Assembly (NCBI RefSeq): GCF_040784935.1
Contig: NZ_CP160680.1
Span: forward strand, 1,789,501-1,853,500
DNA length: 64,000 nt
Direction of reading: 5' to 3'
From: Lewinella sp. LCG006
Lineage (GTDB): Bacteria > Bacteroidota > Bacteroidia > Chitinophagales > Saprospiraceae
This document shows, piece after piece, positions 7,407 through 16,900 of this stretch. The notes under the pieces are model-generated. The model saw nothing but the letters and a program-made list of their open reading frames with translations. It was not told where the DNA came from and made no database searches. The number at the start of each line of letters is the position of its first letter. Position 1 is the first letter of the stretch. Made by a program: the position numbers and the translations under genes.

Positions 7407-7763
7407 ATGATTGACATTAGCCAATTGCCTGAGTGGGCCAAAATTGAGATTAAGAAAGAAGATTTACTGGCCTTTGCCGAGAAGCTGCGGGAAGAAGGAA
7501 TCCCAGGACAAACGCCCCCCTCTAAGACCGAGGAAGACGTCTTTTTTGATTTTCTGGAGATGTGCGACTTCCTGGGGATCGCCCAATCTACGGGGTACCA
7601 ACGGGTAAGTCGGGGAGAGATTCCACATTTCAAGAAAGGACGACGCTTGTACTTCCGCAAGTCGGAACTGCTGGCCTGGGTGGAATCGGGCCGCCGGAAA
7701 ACGACGGAAGATCTCAACGAGATTGCCGAGCAGTACCTGCGGGCTACGAAAACGGGCTTTTAA
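7407..7763 (+). CDS. Helix-turn-helix (excisionase/MerR-type) DNA-binding protein
   Basis: The 118-residue protein carries a C-terminal winged HTH of the excisionase family (about 50-95): 'FLEMCDFLGIAQSTGYQRVS' followed by 'IPHFKKGRRLYFRKSELLAWVESG'. Such proteins are common in Bacteroidota integrative elements, where they act as excision or transfer regulators. The N-terminal 45 residues are charged and helical, with no recognised domain. It is followed after one base by the BT4734-type gene, so the two are probably co-transcribed. The CTGCCAC repeats upstream are a possible binding site. Confidence 0.75.
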   Translation: MIDISQLPEWAKIEIKKEDLLAFAEKLREEGIPGQTPPSKTEEDVFFDFLEMCDFLGIAQSTGYQRVSRGEIPHFKKGRRLYFRKSELLAWVESGRRKTTEDLNEIAEQYLRATKTGF

Positions 7764-7764
7764 G

Positions 7765-8682
7765 ATGCCGTCGCTAGATCAGCTCCGTGATATGGAGCGA
7801 AACATCGTGATGAAACGACGGATCAATACAGCCTGGGAAGATTTTACGGTGGCCGAGGTATTGGCCAACCGTATCTTCCCCAGGGAAATGCAATTGCACC
7901 CGGAAGATAAGGCCAATTTCCCTGCAATGGGCTTCAACCGCCAGCTGGGCAGTTTGAGTAACCAACAGCTTTTTCCTACTTGCTTTGTCATACTGGAACT
8001 CGATACGCCCGAGAAATGGAAAAAGCGGATCAAGGCTGGCGATCAGAAAACCCTGGCCTGTGCCAAGGCGCAAGCGTTCTATTTTTTCTGGCAGTTTCAC
8101 CAACGCGCGGAGCTCCCTTATTACTGGATGTACCTCACGCCGTCGGCTTGCGGAATCCGCTTTGTGCTACGTACCGACCAGCCCGTCATCAACGAGGAGC
8201 ATTACCGACAAGTGGTGCTTGATTACCTGCGGTATTTATACCGAATTACCAATGGCAAGATCAACCCTGACCATCACGATATTCGGGTGCACCAGGCCTG
8301 GTTTGTACCGGTCTTCCAGAAGGAGTTTAGCGCGAAGGAGCAGGATTGGAAAATCTTGCCTTACCAGGAACCGTCTACGCCCTTGCCACCAAGGGAGGGT
8401 GCCATCATTCGCACCCTTCCGAAAACGGAACAGGAGCGCCTGGACTTGGCGGTAAAGTTTACCGAAAGGAACTTCTCCTTTGTGGAAGGTCAGCGCAACG
8501 ATTACCTCCACCACCTAGCTTGCAATTGCAACCGCTTTGGCCTGCTGGAAAGCGAAATAGCCCAGTGGATGGTGGGCGAGTACGAATTACCAGAAAAAGA
8601 AATCCGCGCTACCGTAGCCAGTGCTTACCGTAATAACCGAGCAGAGCATGGTCAGTTTTTAACTAAGGGGTCCTCACTTTGA
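7765..8682 (+). CDS. BT4734/BF3469-family mobile-element protein
   Basis: The ATG at 7765, one base after the preceding stop codon, gives a 305-residue protein. The region about 90-200 ('AFYFFWQFHQRAELPYYWMY', 'TPSACGIRFVLRTDQP', 'DHHDIRVHQAWFVPVF') matches the pattern of the BT4734/BF3469 family, related to the N-terminal VirE region and found next to DUF3987 genes in Bacteroidota integrative elements. In those loci the pair resembles a split primase/helicase, so a role in element replication is likely but unproven. The C-terminal part (about 225-295) is helical, with primase-C-like 'NDYLHHLACNCNRFGL'. Confidence 0.7.
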   Translation: MPSLDQLRDMERNIVMKRRINTAWEDFTVAEVLANRIFPREMQLHPEDKANFPAMGFNRQLGSLSNQQLFPTCFVILELDTPEKWKKRIKAGDQKTLACAKAQAFYFFWQFHQRAELPYYWMYLTPSACGIRFVLRTDQPVINEEHYRQVVLDYLRYLYRITNGKINPDHHDIRVHQAWFVPVFQKEFSAKEQDWKILPYQEPSTPLPPREGAIIRTLPKTEQERLDLAVKFTERNFSFVEGQRNDYLHHLACNCNRFGLLESEIAQWMVGEYELPEKEIRATVASAYRNNRAEHGQFLTKGSSL

Positions 8683-8689
8683 CTTTTTT

Positions 8690-8859
8690 TAGCCACGGAG
8701 GCACAGGGACACGGAGGTTTTTTATTGCGGGTTATCAAGTAGAAACATTTTGACTATTTCTAGTTGGATCTATAGTGATGAAAAGTCTCATAAAAAGGAA
8801 TGATGTCATCTCTGTTTAGCGACCAAAAAAAACTCTGCGCCTCTGCGTCTCTGCGCGAG
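8690..8859. repeat. Dispersed CACGGAGG / CTCTGCG-type repeat, copy 1
   Basis: The segment starts with AGCCACGGAGGCACAGGG then ACACGGAGG (8690-8716) and ends with CTCTGCGCCTCTGCGTCTCTG (8832-8852 region). A related, rearranged copy lies at 34094-34227 in the opposite orientation. Similar phrases recur as intergenic repeats in many bacterial genomes; here they bracket a gap between two mobile-element genes. Confidence 0.6.
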
Positions 8860-8888
8860 ATATACAATCGAGGATAATCAAATACGAT

Positions 8889-10274
8889 ATGCAATATTAT
8901 TTTTCTCCCTTTCCGGTGGATGTTTTCCCGGAGAGCCTGGCGAAGTATGTCCGCAATGTAGCTACCGCCATGGTTTGTCCGGCCGATTTGGTGGGGGCAC
9001 TTCTGCTGGGGACGCTTTCCAGCGCGATCGGTACTTCTCGGGTCGTACAAATAAAAGAGGGGTGGACGGAACCGCCCGTCTTTTACGGAGCTATTGTGGC
9101 ACCACCTTCCTCCAAGAAGTCGCCGGTGTTCAAGGAAGTGCTGAGGCCTGTGAAGAAAAAGCAATTAGCACTTTACCAGGAATATGAGCTAGCACGGACC
9201 CAGTACGAACAAGAGCTGGAGGTTTGGGAAGAAACGGAGCCTAAACAGCGCGGGCCCAAACCCGAGAAGCCTCTCCCGGTGCGGAATTTCTTTTCTGATT
9301 TCACCTTTGAGGCCCTGGCCAAGCTGCTGGAACAAAACCCGAAAGGACTCTTGCTGGGCCTCGATGAAATAGCCGCGTGGGTCAACTCCATGGACCAGTA
9401 CCGCAAAAGTAAAGGTGCGGATCGTGACCACTGGCTTTCCCTGTGGAGCTGTAGTATGATTACGGTGGATCGTTCATCAAGAGAGGAACCCATCGTCATT
9501 CCCCGCCCTTTTGTGAGTGTGATTGGAGGTGTTCAACCCGACCGACTGAAGATTTTCAAAGGCAAAGATCACGACGGGTTTATCGACCGTATCCTCTTTG
9601 CTTACCCCGAAGAGATGGATAATGAGTGGACGGATGAAGTGGTCGCGAAAATCTTGCGCCAGCAGTACCAAGACCTTTACGATCAACTCTACGCATTAGC
9701 GCCAGAACTTACGCCGGAGGGTACATCCCAACCCATTGCCCTGGGTTTCTCCCCCAGCGCCCGCACCGACTTTATCAAAGTGGTCACGATCAATAATGAC
9801 GATATCAATCGGGAGGGAGATCCTTTCTTGAAATCGGCTTTTAGTAAAATGGAGGCTTATTTCTTTCGCTTCACCCTGCTCTTGCAGCTGTGCCATGACC
9901 CCAACAGTCATCAAATAGAGGAGGAGGCCGTACAGGGTGCCATGCTTTTGCTACAGTACTTCAAGGACCAGGCCCGGAAAGTTTACGCTACGATTGAAGG
10001 TAGTGAAGTGAATTCCAAAAACCATCGTGCTCTGGAAGCCCTCAATACCCACGGTGAGCCAATGACCTTACGCGATTGCTACACCAAAAAAGTGGCGGGT
10101 GTAAAAACAGCCGGAGCAGCACGTAAGCTATTCGATGATCTTGAAAAAGAGGGTTACGGAAAAATACGACAACAACAAAACAGCTCGGGTGGCAAACCGA
10201 CGATCACTTTCCACTTGCGGCAGTGCGATTGTGAGAGCTGCAATCAGCAATCACTGCTCAGAAGGGTTAAGTAG
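8889..10274 (+). CDS. DUF3987-family protein (primase/helicase-like ATPase)
   Basis: The 461-residue protein follows the DUF3987 pattern: N-terminal 'YVRNVATAMVCPADLVGALL', a P-loop-like 'GAIVAPPSSKKSPVF' (about 67-81, with a degenerate Walker A), a charged spacer, 'LLLGLDEIAAWVNSMDQY' as Walker B/acidic region (about 154-171) and 'PFVSVIGGVQPDRL' (about 207-220). Members are typical of mobile elements and phages and are thought to be replicative ATPases working with primase-like partners. It follows the BT4734-type gene after a repeat-containing gap. The C-terminal end contains a Cys/His cluster ('CDCESCNQQ'). Confidence 0.75.
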   Translation: MQYYFSPFPVDVFPESLAKYVRNVATAMVCPADLVGALLLGTLSSAIGTSRVVQIKEGWTEPPVFYGAIVAPPSSKKSPVFKEVLRPVKKKQLALYQEYELARTQYEQELEVWEETEPKQRGPKPEKPLPVRNFFSDFTFEALAKLLEQNPKGLLLGLDEIAAWVNSMDQYRKSKGADRDHWLSLWSCSMITVDRSSREEPIVIPRPFVSVIGGVQPDRLKIFKGKDHDGFIDRILFAYPEEMDNEWTDEVVAKILRQQYQDLYDQLYALAPELTPEGTSQPIALGFSPSARTDFIKVVTINNDDINREGDPFLKSAFSKMEAYFFRFTLLLQLCHDPNSHQIEEEAVQGAMLLLQYFKDQARKVYATIEGSEVNSKNHRALEALNTHGEPMTLRDCYTKKVAGVKTAGAARKLFDDLEKEGYGKIRQQQNSSGGKPTITFHLRQCDCESCNQQSLLRRVK

Positions 10275-10438
10275 CTGTTTTTCAACACTTAGTAAGTGTA
10301 GGATCATTACAATACCCAGGCTGCAATCGCTGCAAACAACAAGGTCACTGCTGAAAAAATCGCCTGATTGCAGCAGCTTAAAACAGGTTCAAAAAATTGA
10401 CTATCAACCAATTATACCTGATTGCTGAATGCAGCTTG

Positions 10439-10654
10439 CTATTCCTGTTCCGTATCCTCTACGAGCAAGTCACGAGCGTGGATGCCCAGTAATTCCGCAA
10501 TACGGTAGAGGGTTTCCAGGTCTGGCTGCTGCACATTGCGGCACCAGCGGGAAACGGTAACGTCGTTTTTGTCCAACTGAGCAGCCAACCATTTATTGGT
10601 GCGGCCTTGCTCCCGGAGGACCTCCTTGATACGATTGTATGCTTTTTGCGGCAT
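10439..10654 (-). CDS. XRE-family HTH regulator
   Basis: The 71-residue protein is essentially one HTH_3 domain: 'IKEVLREQGRTNKWLAAQLD' (helices 1-2), 'NDVTVSRWCRNVQQPDLETL' (recognition helix region) and 'RIAELLGIHARDLLV'. Two inverted repeats with a shared AGTC-N7-GACT core lie directly upstream of its ATG (10655-10699), in the space shared with the divergent membrane-protein gene. Autoregulation and control of the divergent gene are likely. Confidence 0.85.
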   Translation of the reverse strand: MPQKAYNRIKEVLREQGRTNKWLAAQLDKNDVTVSRWCRNVQQPDLETLYRIAELLGIHARDLLVEDTEQE

Positions 10655-10699
10655 AAAGTCGTTTAAAGACTTTTAAAATAGTCGACAAAAGACTATTTT
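10655..10699. promoter_or_regulatory. Twin operator sites of the XRE regulator
   Basis: AAAGTC-N7-GACTTT (10655-10673) and AAAATAGTC-N7-GACTATTTT (10675-10699) are perfect inverted repeats with the same 7-base spacer; centres are 23 bp apart. They fill the divergent promoter region between the XRE gene (start 10654) and the gene at 10729. Confidence 0.65.
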
Positions 10700-10728
10700 T
10701 GATTAATGATTAAAAACAAGACCAACTT

Positions 10729-11430
10729 ATGCGCTACGCTACGCAAAAAATATGGCCCGGTGTTTACTCCTCTCACCAACGCTGCACCCAGGCCGTTGGA
10801 CGGTTAAACCTGACGCTGGATGATCAACAACGCCTGTCGAAAGAGGACTATGTAAAGTTGCTCCAATATAGGCTAAAAACGGCAAAAGGAGAAACGCGCA
10901 CCTGCGTGTTGAACAAGCTGCAAACCTTGGGTGCTGTGCCTATTAAAGCAACACCCACCAAAACCCGCGAGACGGGAGATTTGCCCGTAGCGGAGGGTTT
11001 TCCCGCTCCCGCAGTCGATGATAAACCCGCCCTTATTCAGGCCATTGAATCGCTGGCCCGCTGGACGACTTCTCGGGCCGCTATCTTTCTGACCTTGCTG
11101 GGAGCACTGAGCATCCAGATCCACCACCTGGCTTCGCTGGTACACCGCGTGAGCGAAAACGATGGCCTGCTGCTAGGCTACATCTTCGCGACCGTCTCCG
11201 AGTTAACGGCGCTGATGTTAACCGTGCACCAGGCCCGCAAGGGCATGTTAATCATCTTCGCCGTGGTACAATGCTGGATCAACATCCTTTACTACTGTAC
11301 CCTCCCCGATCTGGTGATCCGTTTAACGCTCTCGGCCTTGATCGCCTTCGTGATTTACTCCTACTCCGAGCTGTTTACTACGCTGCAACGCGATAGTTCA
11401 ACAGCCTCCCTCTTCACCAGTTCCCGTTAA
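10729..11430 (+). CDS. Membrane protein of unknown function
   Basis: I do not recognise a family for this 233-residue protein. The N-terminal 100 residues are soluble and basic. From about 118 on there are three or four hydrophobic segments ('AIFLTLLGALSIQIHHL', 'LLLGYIFATVSELTALMLTV', 'MLIIFAVVQCWINILYY', 'LIRLTLSALIAFVIYSYSEL'), so the C-terminal half is probably membrane-embedded. It is divergent from the XRE regulator, shares the twin-operator region, and is followed after two bases by the next gene, so an operon of three small genes (10729-12321) is likely. Confidence 0.6.
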   Translation: MRYATQKIWPGVYSSHQRCTQAVGRLNLTLDDQQRLSKEDYVKLLQYRLKTAKGETRTCVLNKLQTLGAVPIKATPTKTRETGDLPVAEGFPAPAVDDKPALIQAIESLARWTTSRAAIFLTLLGALSIQIHHLASLVHRVSENDGLLLGYIFATVSELTALMLTVHQARKGMLIIFAVVQCWINILYYCTLPDLVIRLTLSALIAFVIYSYSELFTTLQRDSSTASLFTSSR

Positions 11431-11432
11431 AC

Positions 11433-11948
11433 ATGCTAACCCTCATTCAAATACACACGAAGGTGGAAGTGGACACGGCTAGTCCTGGCCCAAAAACACC
11501 CTGGTGGTTTTTATTAGCGGCGATACTCCTCGTCGTATTCGCCGCCAAGGAATTCATCATCACCCAACCCGACGGCTCCACCGAACTCGCCCCCGAGCGA
11601 GCCGCCAAACTCGCCCGCGAGCTGGAAGAACTCAACGAAGCCGAACAGTACGTCCTCATCGCGGCCCGCGACGGGCAATACCCTTGCTTTCATTGTACGC
11701 CAAAAAGTAGTATCTTTCTTCGGCGTGGCAACGTCTGGAAGTACGGCGTCACCCGCAAAGGCGAGCAGGGCCGCTACGGTCGCTGGCACGTAGACAATAA
11801 TTTGCTCTACGTCACCCAGTACGTCGGCCCTTTACAGGAATGTCTGCGGCAGGAGAAGCTCAAAATTTACCATTACGCCCTCCACCCGGAAAACCTGGCC
11901 CGCCCCGTACCCTTGATTCGCCCACCCGGCAACAAACAGGACAATTGA
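11433..11948 (+). CDS. Membrane-anchored protein with a possible GIY-YIG-like domain
   Basis: The 171-residue protein has one transmembrane segment ('WWFLLAAILLVVFAAKEFII', about 24-44) and a C-terminal domain (about 72-165) with 'EQYVLIAARDGQYPCFHC', 'RRGNVWKYGVTRKGEQGRYG' and 'LQECLRQEKLKIYHY'. The order Y-V/L-I ... K-Y-G-V/T ... R-Y is reminiscent of GIY-YIG nucleases, with the usual glycine pattern altered; the assignment is tentative. The two cysteines in 'PCFHC' could bind metal. It lies between two genes of unknown function in a probable operon. Confidence 0.5.
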   Translation: MLTLIQIHTKVEVDTASPGPKTPWWFLLAAILLVVFAAKEFIITQPDGSTELAPERAAKLARELEELNEAEQYVLIAARDGQYPCFHCTPKSSIFLRRGNVWKYGVTRKGEQGRYGRWHVDNNLLYVTQYVGPLQECLRQEKLKIYHYALHPENLARPVPLIRPPGNKQDN

Positions 11949-11949
11949 T

Positions 11950-12321
11950 ATGGAAACTGCTACTGAAAAAGATACCCGTTTATTTCGCTTTGGCGCAGTG
12001 GTGCCGGAGGAGCATCAGGATTTGGCGTTGCGGATTGCAAGTCTGGAAGACTTGCTCAATAGCCGTATTGATCTACACCAATATGCCGCTTCGATTCGTA
12101 CTATTTACTTTATCCCAATCGTAGCCGAAGCCCCAGAAGCAGAAACTTATACGACCTACGAGCCTGAAAATCAAACGGTAGAAATCCGAATCCCCATTCA
12201 TCCTGACGAAGAACCATTACAGGTATTTATTCGGGAATTGACCGCCTTTCTAGAGCAAGTGGAAGGAGATTTTACTGGTTTCTTAGATGCTTTAAGAGAA
12301 GTAAAAAATATCCTAGACTAG
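11950..12321 (+). CDS. Small acidic protein of unknown function
   Basis: I do not recognise this 123-residue protein. It is acidic and soluble, with alternating strand-like stretches ('VEIRIPIHPDEEPLQVFIRE') and a C-terminal helix. It begins one base after the preceding stop codon and is probably co-transcribed with the two genes before it. The convergent ATPase gene ends 22 bp away. Confidence 0.5.
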   Translation: METATEKDTRLFRFGAVVPEEHQDLALRIASLEDLLNSRIDLHQYAASIRTIYFIPIVAEAPEAETYTTYEPENQTVEIRIPIHPDEEPLQVFIRELTAFLEQVEGDFTGFLDALREVKNILD

Positions 12322-12343
12322 TATTACAAATACTGTTAATTAT

Positions 12344-13924
12344 TTATTTTTCAACTTCTTGTTTTAACTCAATTAGATATTGCTCGAACAAATCCAGTAC
12401 TTTTATTTGTAAATAAATAAAATCTTCTGTAGATGATGGATCATTTTTTTTACCTGTCAATAGTTTTAGCATGTCTGCTTTGGACAATTGACCTGATCTA
12501 GCTTGAAAACTATCCATAAGATGCCCCCCTCCTAAGGAATGCCGAAGAATGTCAACAACTTTAACAAACCTATTTTTTCGTTGAAATGCCGTTGGTAAGG
12601 TTTTTAGGTTACCCCCATGACTATCCTTTGTTCTTTCAAAAATTATTTTGTACAAGGAGCTAGCAAAATCCGCAAACAATGCATCTGTGGAACAAAGTGC
12701 TCGTAGGTCATCGAACAATAAGCCATCGTCATTAGTAGGATTAAAAACATACATTCCTGCTCTATTATCCGACGTATTGTTAATTATCGTAATCAACTTA
12801 GTGATTTTTTTAACTCTCTCGCTTACGTTTTGGTGATCTACCTGGTAGGGGGCTGTTTGCTTTCTTTTTGATTCTAAGTATTGGTTAAAAAACTTACTAA
12901 ACAAACGACACAAACCATCATCTTCCCTAACTACTAGACCTTTTCGTTGAAGAAGACCGACGTGGTAACTGTTTTCTTTTTGCTTTTTTTCATAGGAAAG
13001 GCTTTTTATTACTGAATGTTCCTCTATTGAAAGGCTTGGATATATTTCTTCGAAGTAAGATGATAAATTAAGATACGTTGGCCTTTCCTGCCTAACTACC
13101 CATTGTTCACCAATCACCTTTGCGTAGAAAGGAACTCCTCCAGAAGCCTCATATAGAAAACTCATCTCATCAGCTAAGTCAAGTGTCCCAGTATCTACTC
13201 TTTTACATTCAAATTCCCACATTTCAGTAAAGGCCTCTTTTGTTAAAGGAGGAACATATACAGTATCAGATATTACATTTAATTCTCCTGACCCTGTAAT
13301 CGTACACAAATGCTCAAAGGTGTATGCTCCTGAAACAATAAAACCAAAAGGACTTTGTCCATTAGGCAAATGATGGGCAGAAAGGGTACGCATCGCCATG
13401 AATCCCACGGGCTCATCAAATACGTGTCTAAACAAATATTCATATTCATCAAATAAAAAATAGATAGTCTTACCTGATAACTCCGAAAAAAAATAGATAA
13501 CCTCTTTGAAAACAGTTAAAATCCTAACATCCTTATGTTCCTGTAGGTAATCATAACAATCTAGCCAATCGTCCACAGGACTTAAGGCAACTCCTCTAAT
13601 ATCAATATCAGAGCAAAATAATTTTTCATAGGCAAGCTTTTCAACAACTCTAGCAATTAAATATCGATAAACATTACTAGTACCCTTAATCATTGATCCC
13701 TCCTCCTTAAAATCAATATAAAAAGGAATGACCCTGTCACTAACCTCCTTTTTGATTATAGTTTCTAAGCATTTTAGTAACGAAGTTTTTCCGTATCGCC
13801 TTAATCCAATAACTTGAACAATATTATTCCTAGTCACATGACGAATAAGTTGCTGTAACAATAGTTCACGTCCAAATAATTCTTCTGGATTATCAATGAC
13901 CCGTTTGGGGTAAAAACCAACCAT
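12344..13924 (-). CDS. AAA/STAND-like ATPase (ATPase 1 of an adjacent pair)
   Basis: The 526-residue protein begins with 'NPEELFGRELLLQQLIRHV', followed by a Walker A 'GLRRYGKTSL' (about 40-49), a Walker B 'IYFLFDEYEYLF' (about 155-166), and a sensor-like region before a winged-helix-like segment (about 295-345). This layout fits archaeal-type ATPase_2/Orc-like P-loop proteins, many of which belong to the STAND/conflict-system world. The C-terminal 180 residues are helical without a recognised domain. It starts one base after the stop codon of the larger ATPase gene, so the two form an operon, and it is clearly AT-richer than the flanking mobile-element genes. A joint role, possibly in defence, is inferred from the genomic setting only. 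Confidence 0.65.
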   Translation of the reverse strand: MVGFYPKRVIDNPEELFGRELLLQQLIRHVTRNNIVQVIGLRRYGKTSLLKCLETIIKKEVSDRVIPFYIDFKEEGSMIKGTSNVYRYLIARVVEKLAYEKLFCSDIDIRGVALSPVDDWLDCYDYLQEHKDVRILTVFKEVIYFFSELSGKTIYFLFDEYEYLFRHVFDEPVGFMAMRTLSAHHLPNGQSPFGFIVSGAYTFEHLCTITGSGELNVISDTVYVPPLTKEAFTEMWEFECKRVDTGTLDLADEMSFLYEASGGVPFYAKVIGEQWVVRQERPTYLNLSSYFEEIYPSLSIEEHSVIKSLSYEKKQKENSYHVGLLQRKGLVVREDDGLCRLFSKFFNQYLESKRKQTAPYQVDHQNVSERVKKITKLITIINNTSDNRAGMYVFNPTNDDGLLFDDLRALCSTDALFADFASSLYKIIFERTKDSHGGNLKTLPTAFQRKNRFVKVVDILRHSLGGGHLMDSFQARSGQLSKADMLKLLTGKKNDPSSTEDFIYLQIKVLDLFEQYLIELKQEVEK

Positions 13925-13925
13925 A

Positions 13926-16900
13926 TTATTTGTCTTTTAAGGTGTTCAATATTAAGGTAATATCAGAATATCGATAGGACCACCACCTCCGAAACAAGTC
14001 AACAGAAAGTCGATAAGTAGCCATTCCTTCTTCTTCTTTTGATGTTAATATCTTACGTTCGAGAAGTTCCAGTATAGCGGCAGACAATCGAGGACGAAAA
14101 GCAGACAGTTCTCTTTCTCCCCAAAATCGTTCTAACTCCGCAATACTTACTCCACGTGGGTTCTTGACTCCCTTATTAAAGTAGGCAATTGTAGAAAAAA
14201 GGGCAGGGATTTCTGGTGGATCCTGAGGGTTGAACTGATTATTTTGAAAACAACCTTCATGAAGTCTCTGCACCTCAGACTTCCTACTTTCCGGTATCTC
14301 ACCAGTAAGGATTCCAATGATTTTTTCTAACTCTGGATAGCCAATATAGCTTCTCTGGTTTTCAACAGCATAGGTTCCACAATATTTACAGATGATCTGA
14401 ATGAAATAGGGAATATTACCAGACAAGAACTTAATATGCTCAATGGCCTCAGACGTAAAAATAAGTTTATCCTCAATTACCCGGATGAGTTCTTCTGCAT
14501 ATGCTGGCAGAATTTCATTAACCTGCTCTTCCTTAGTATTAACAAGTTGGCCAGTCATCCCGTAACGAGGATCTTTAATTAGTTGTTTGATATCATAAGT
14601 TCCTGCAAAAGCAAAGCTTGCTTGCCCATTCAGTGTATATTGCCTTATGGTGTGAAGAAATGCATTATTAATCGTCCCTTTGTCAATCAAATTTCTCATA
14701 AAAGAAAACTCATCAATAAAGAAAACAGGGTAGTATCCTGCTATTTTTATTAGGTCTAATATCTTACCAAAGTCTTTAAATCTAACCTTACTGCCAAAAG
14801 AATAAGCTGGAGTTTTAAGTCCTCTTTTAGAACAGTGATCAACAAAAGCTTCGTATAAGTTTTCTTTTAATAAGAATTCATAAAACTCCGAAGCATCAGC
14901 TTGACTTGCCGCCTCGGAAAGATCCCACTGAAAGACGACAATTTTTTTTTCTTCTCCATTCAGTCGAATTGTATCTCCTTGTATTTTATCTGCTAAATAC
15001 TTAAGAATAGAACTTTTACCCGTTCTGGTCAAGCCATATAGAATATAGGACTTGTCCCGATTTGGAGAAAGATAATGCTCCGCCAAATCAGTTATTAACT
15101 TCCTTCGTCCCTTAAACATATCCTTAGGAGGAATTGGCCCATCTTTCCAGGGAATATCGTCGTAGGTCAAGCTAGTTTCGGGCTCTGTTTCTAGGGTGAA
15201 TTCGAATACTCTTTCAGGAAGTATTCGTCCTTCTGACTTGGCGTAAACGGTGAATTGGGCTTTAACAGCTTTGGTCTCTGTTAATAAGGAGGGGGTAAGA
15301 CTTATAAGAAATTGCCCTTGTTCACCAGCAGCAATCTCAGTCTCGTCTTCATGAGAATAATCAATCTTGCTTTTGTGATTAGTGGACTCAAATTGAATAT
15401 CCATCTTAAAACCAGTTGAAGTAGACTTACCAGTATTCTCCAACAGTATAGGCAGGACGAAATTTCCCTCTTCTTTTAAAATATAAGGTGGATCTACTTC
15501 GATAGTTATTTCGGGAAGGGCCGATGATATTTTCTTATCAAGAAGTTGGTCCACTTCTCTTTGCCATTTTTTTAGTAGGTCAAAATATAACACACGTCCA
15601 AAATAGGTGGTGTTTTCACGAATATCTTCTAATAAACTGCCAATGTTCTTATTTACTTGAAATAAAAGATTGGTTTTTTCTCCTTCGCTGCGATTCAGGT
15701 AGGGCTGAATTCTATCAATGACCTGATTCATCTCCTCTTGTATTTCCCTATCGGTTTCAAGTAATATCCCGTTAAATTGTTTTAGCTTATTCCATTCAGA
15801 TTTTATGACAGCGAAATTGATAGGTTCGAACTCTATATTCGAAAAAGAGAAAAATTTTGATTTTAACTGTGAAACTTTTTCTTGTCGTGCTTCAAAAACT
15901 TTCTTCAGAAAGGGTCCTGTTTTCAAAGATATATCAAAATCAACGCCTTCCAATTCTTGAATAATTTTAAAAATTCTTTCTCGCCTTTTAGAGATCCTAA
16001 ACTGTCCATATAAACCTTGAGTAGCATGGTTCTTTGCAAGATAATTCCACGTAGAAATACTAGATGCCCCACAGTCAACCAAAACCTTATAGGCAATTCT
16101 TTCTAACTCTTCATCATTATGCTTAATGCAATAATCAAATATCTTCGAAAAAGAATAACCAAGTATTTCTTCTATGTTAAACTTATATTTTCTTTGAACT
16201 AAAAAATACAAAACATGAATTTTAAAATAATTCTCAAGAATACCTTGAAGCTTTTCTCGATCAAGCGGAGAAAAAAGGTTTACAGCTTCGATGAAGTAAC
16301 TACATGCACTATCTTTCAGGCGAGATAGTCTTTTGTTATCGATAGTATTTGAACGAACCTTATTAATAAAATTAGAGAATAATGAATTGCCCTTTAGCAT
16401 AGAGTAATATGCTACTGCTTCATAAAACTCCGTTACATCATAACTGCCCACATTCAATTGACTATAAGCCTTGGCAGCTTCTAGGTACAAAGGGAAAATA
16501 TCGGATTGTTGAGATTTTTGTTTATCTCGAGCTTCTTTCAAAATTCCTTGAGCTCTCGCAGCAGTTGGTGAATAGTCGTTTGAAACAATAATAGGATGAG
16601 TGAAGCGGTGCTCTTCCAAATCGACTGTTATAAGTTCACTTATCGTTCGTTGAGCTTCAGAATAATCATCAATTACTAAACTTTCTATTTCTTCATCATT
16701 TTTATTATTGTTTTCATCAAGGAGATTATTAAGCCCGCCTTCTTGTTTTTTCTTATTCTCTAATCTCTCAAGGAGATTGATCGCAAATTGATTTTCAGGA
16801 TTTTTCTTCTTGGCTCTCTCTAAAGAAGCAATTGCTAAATCTAACTTATTTGGATCAGTAGACTGCAACCGCCCTAATTCAAAATACAGATGACTAATAT

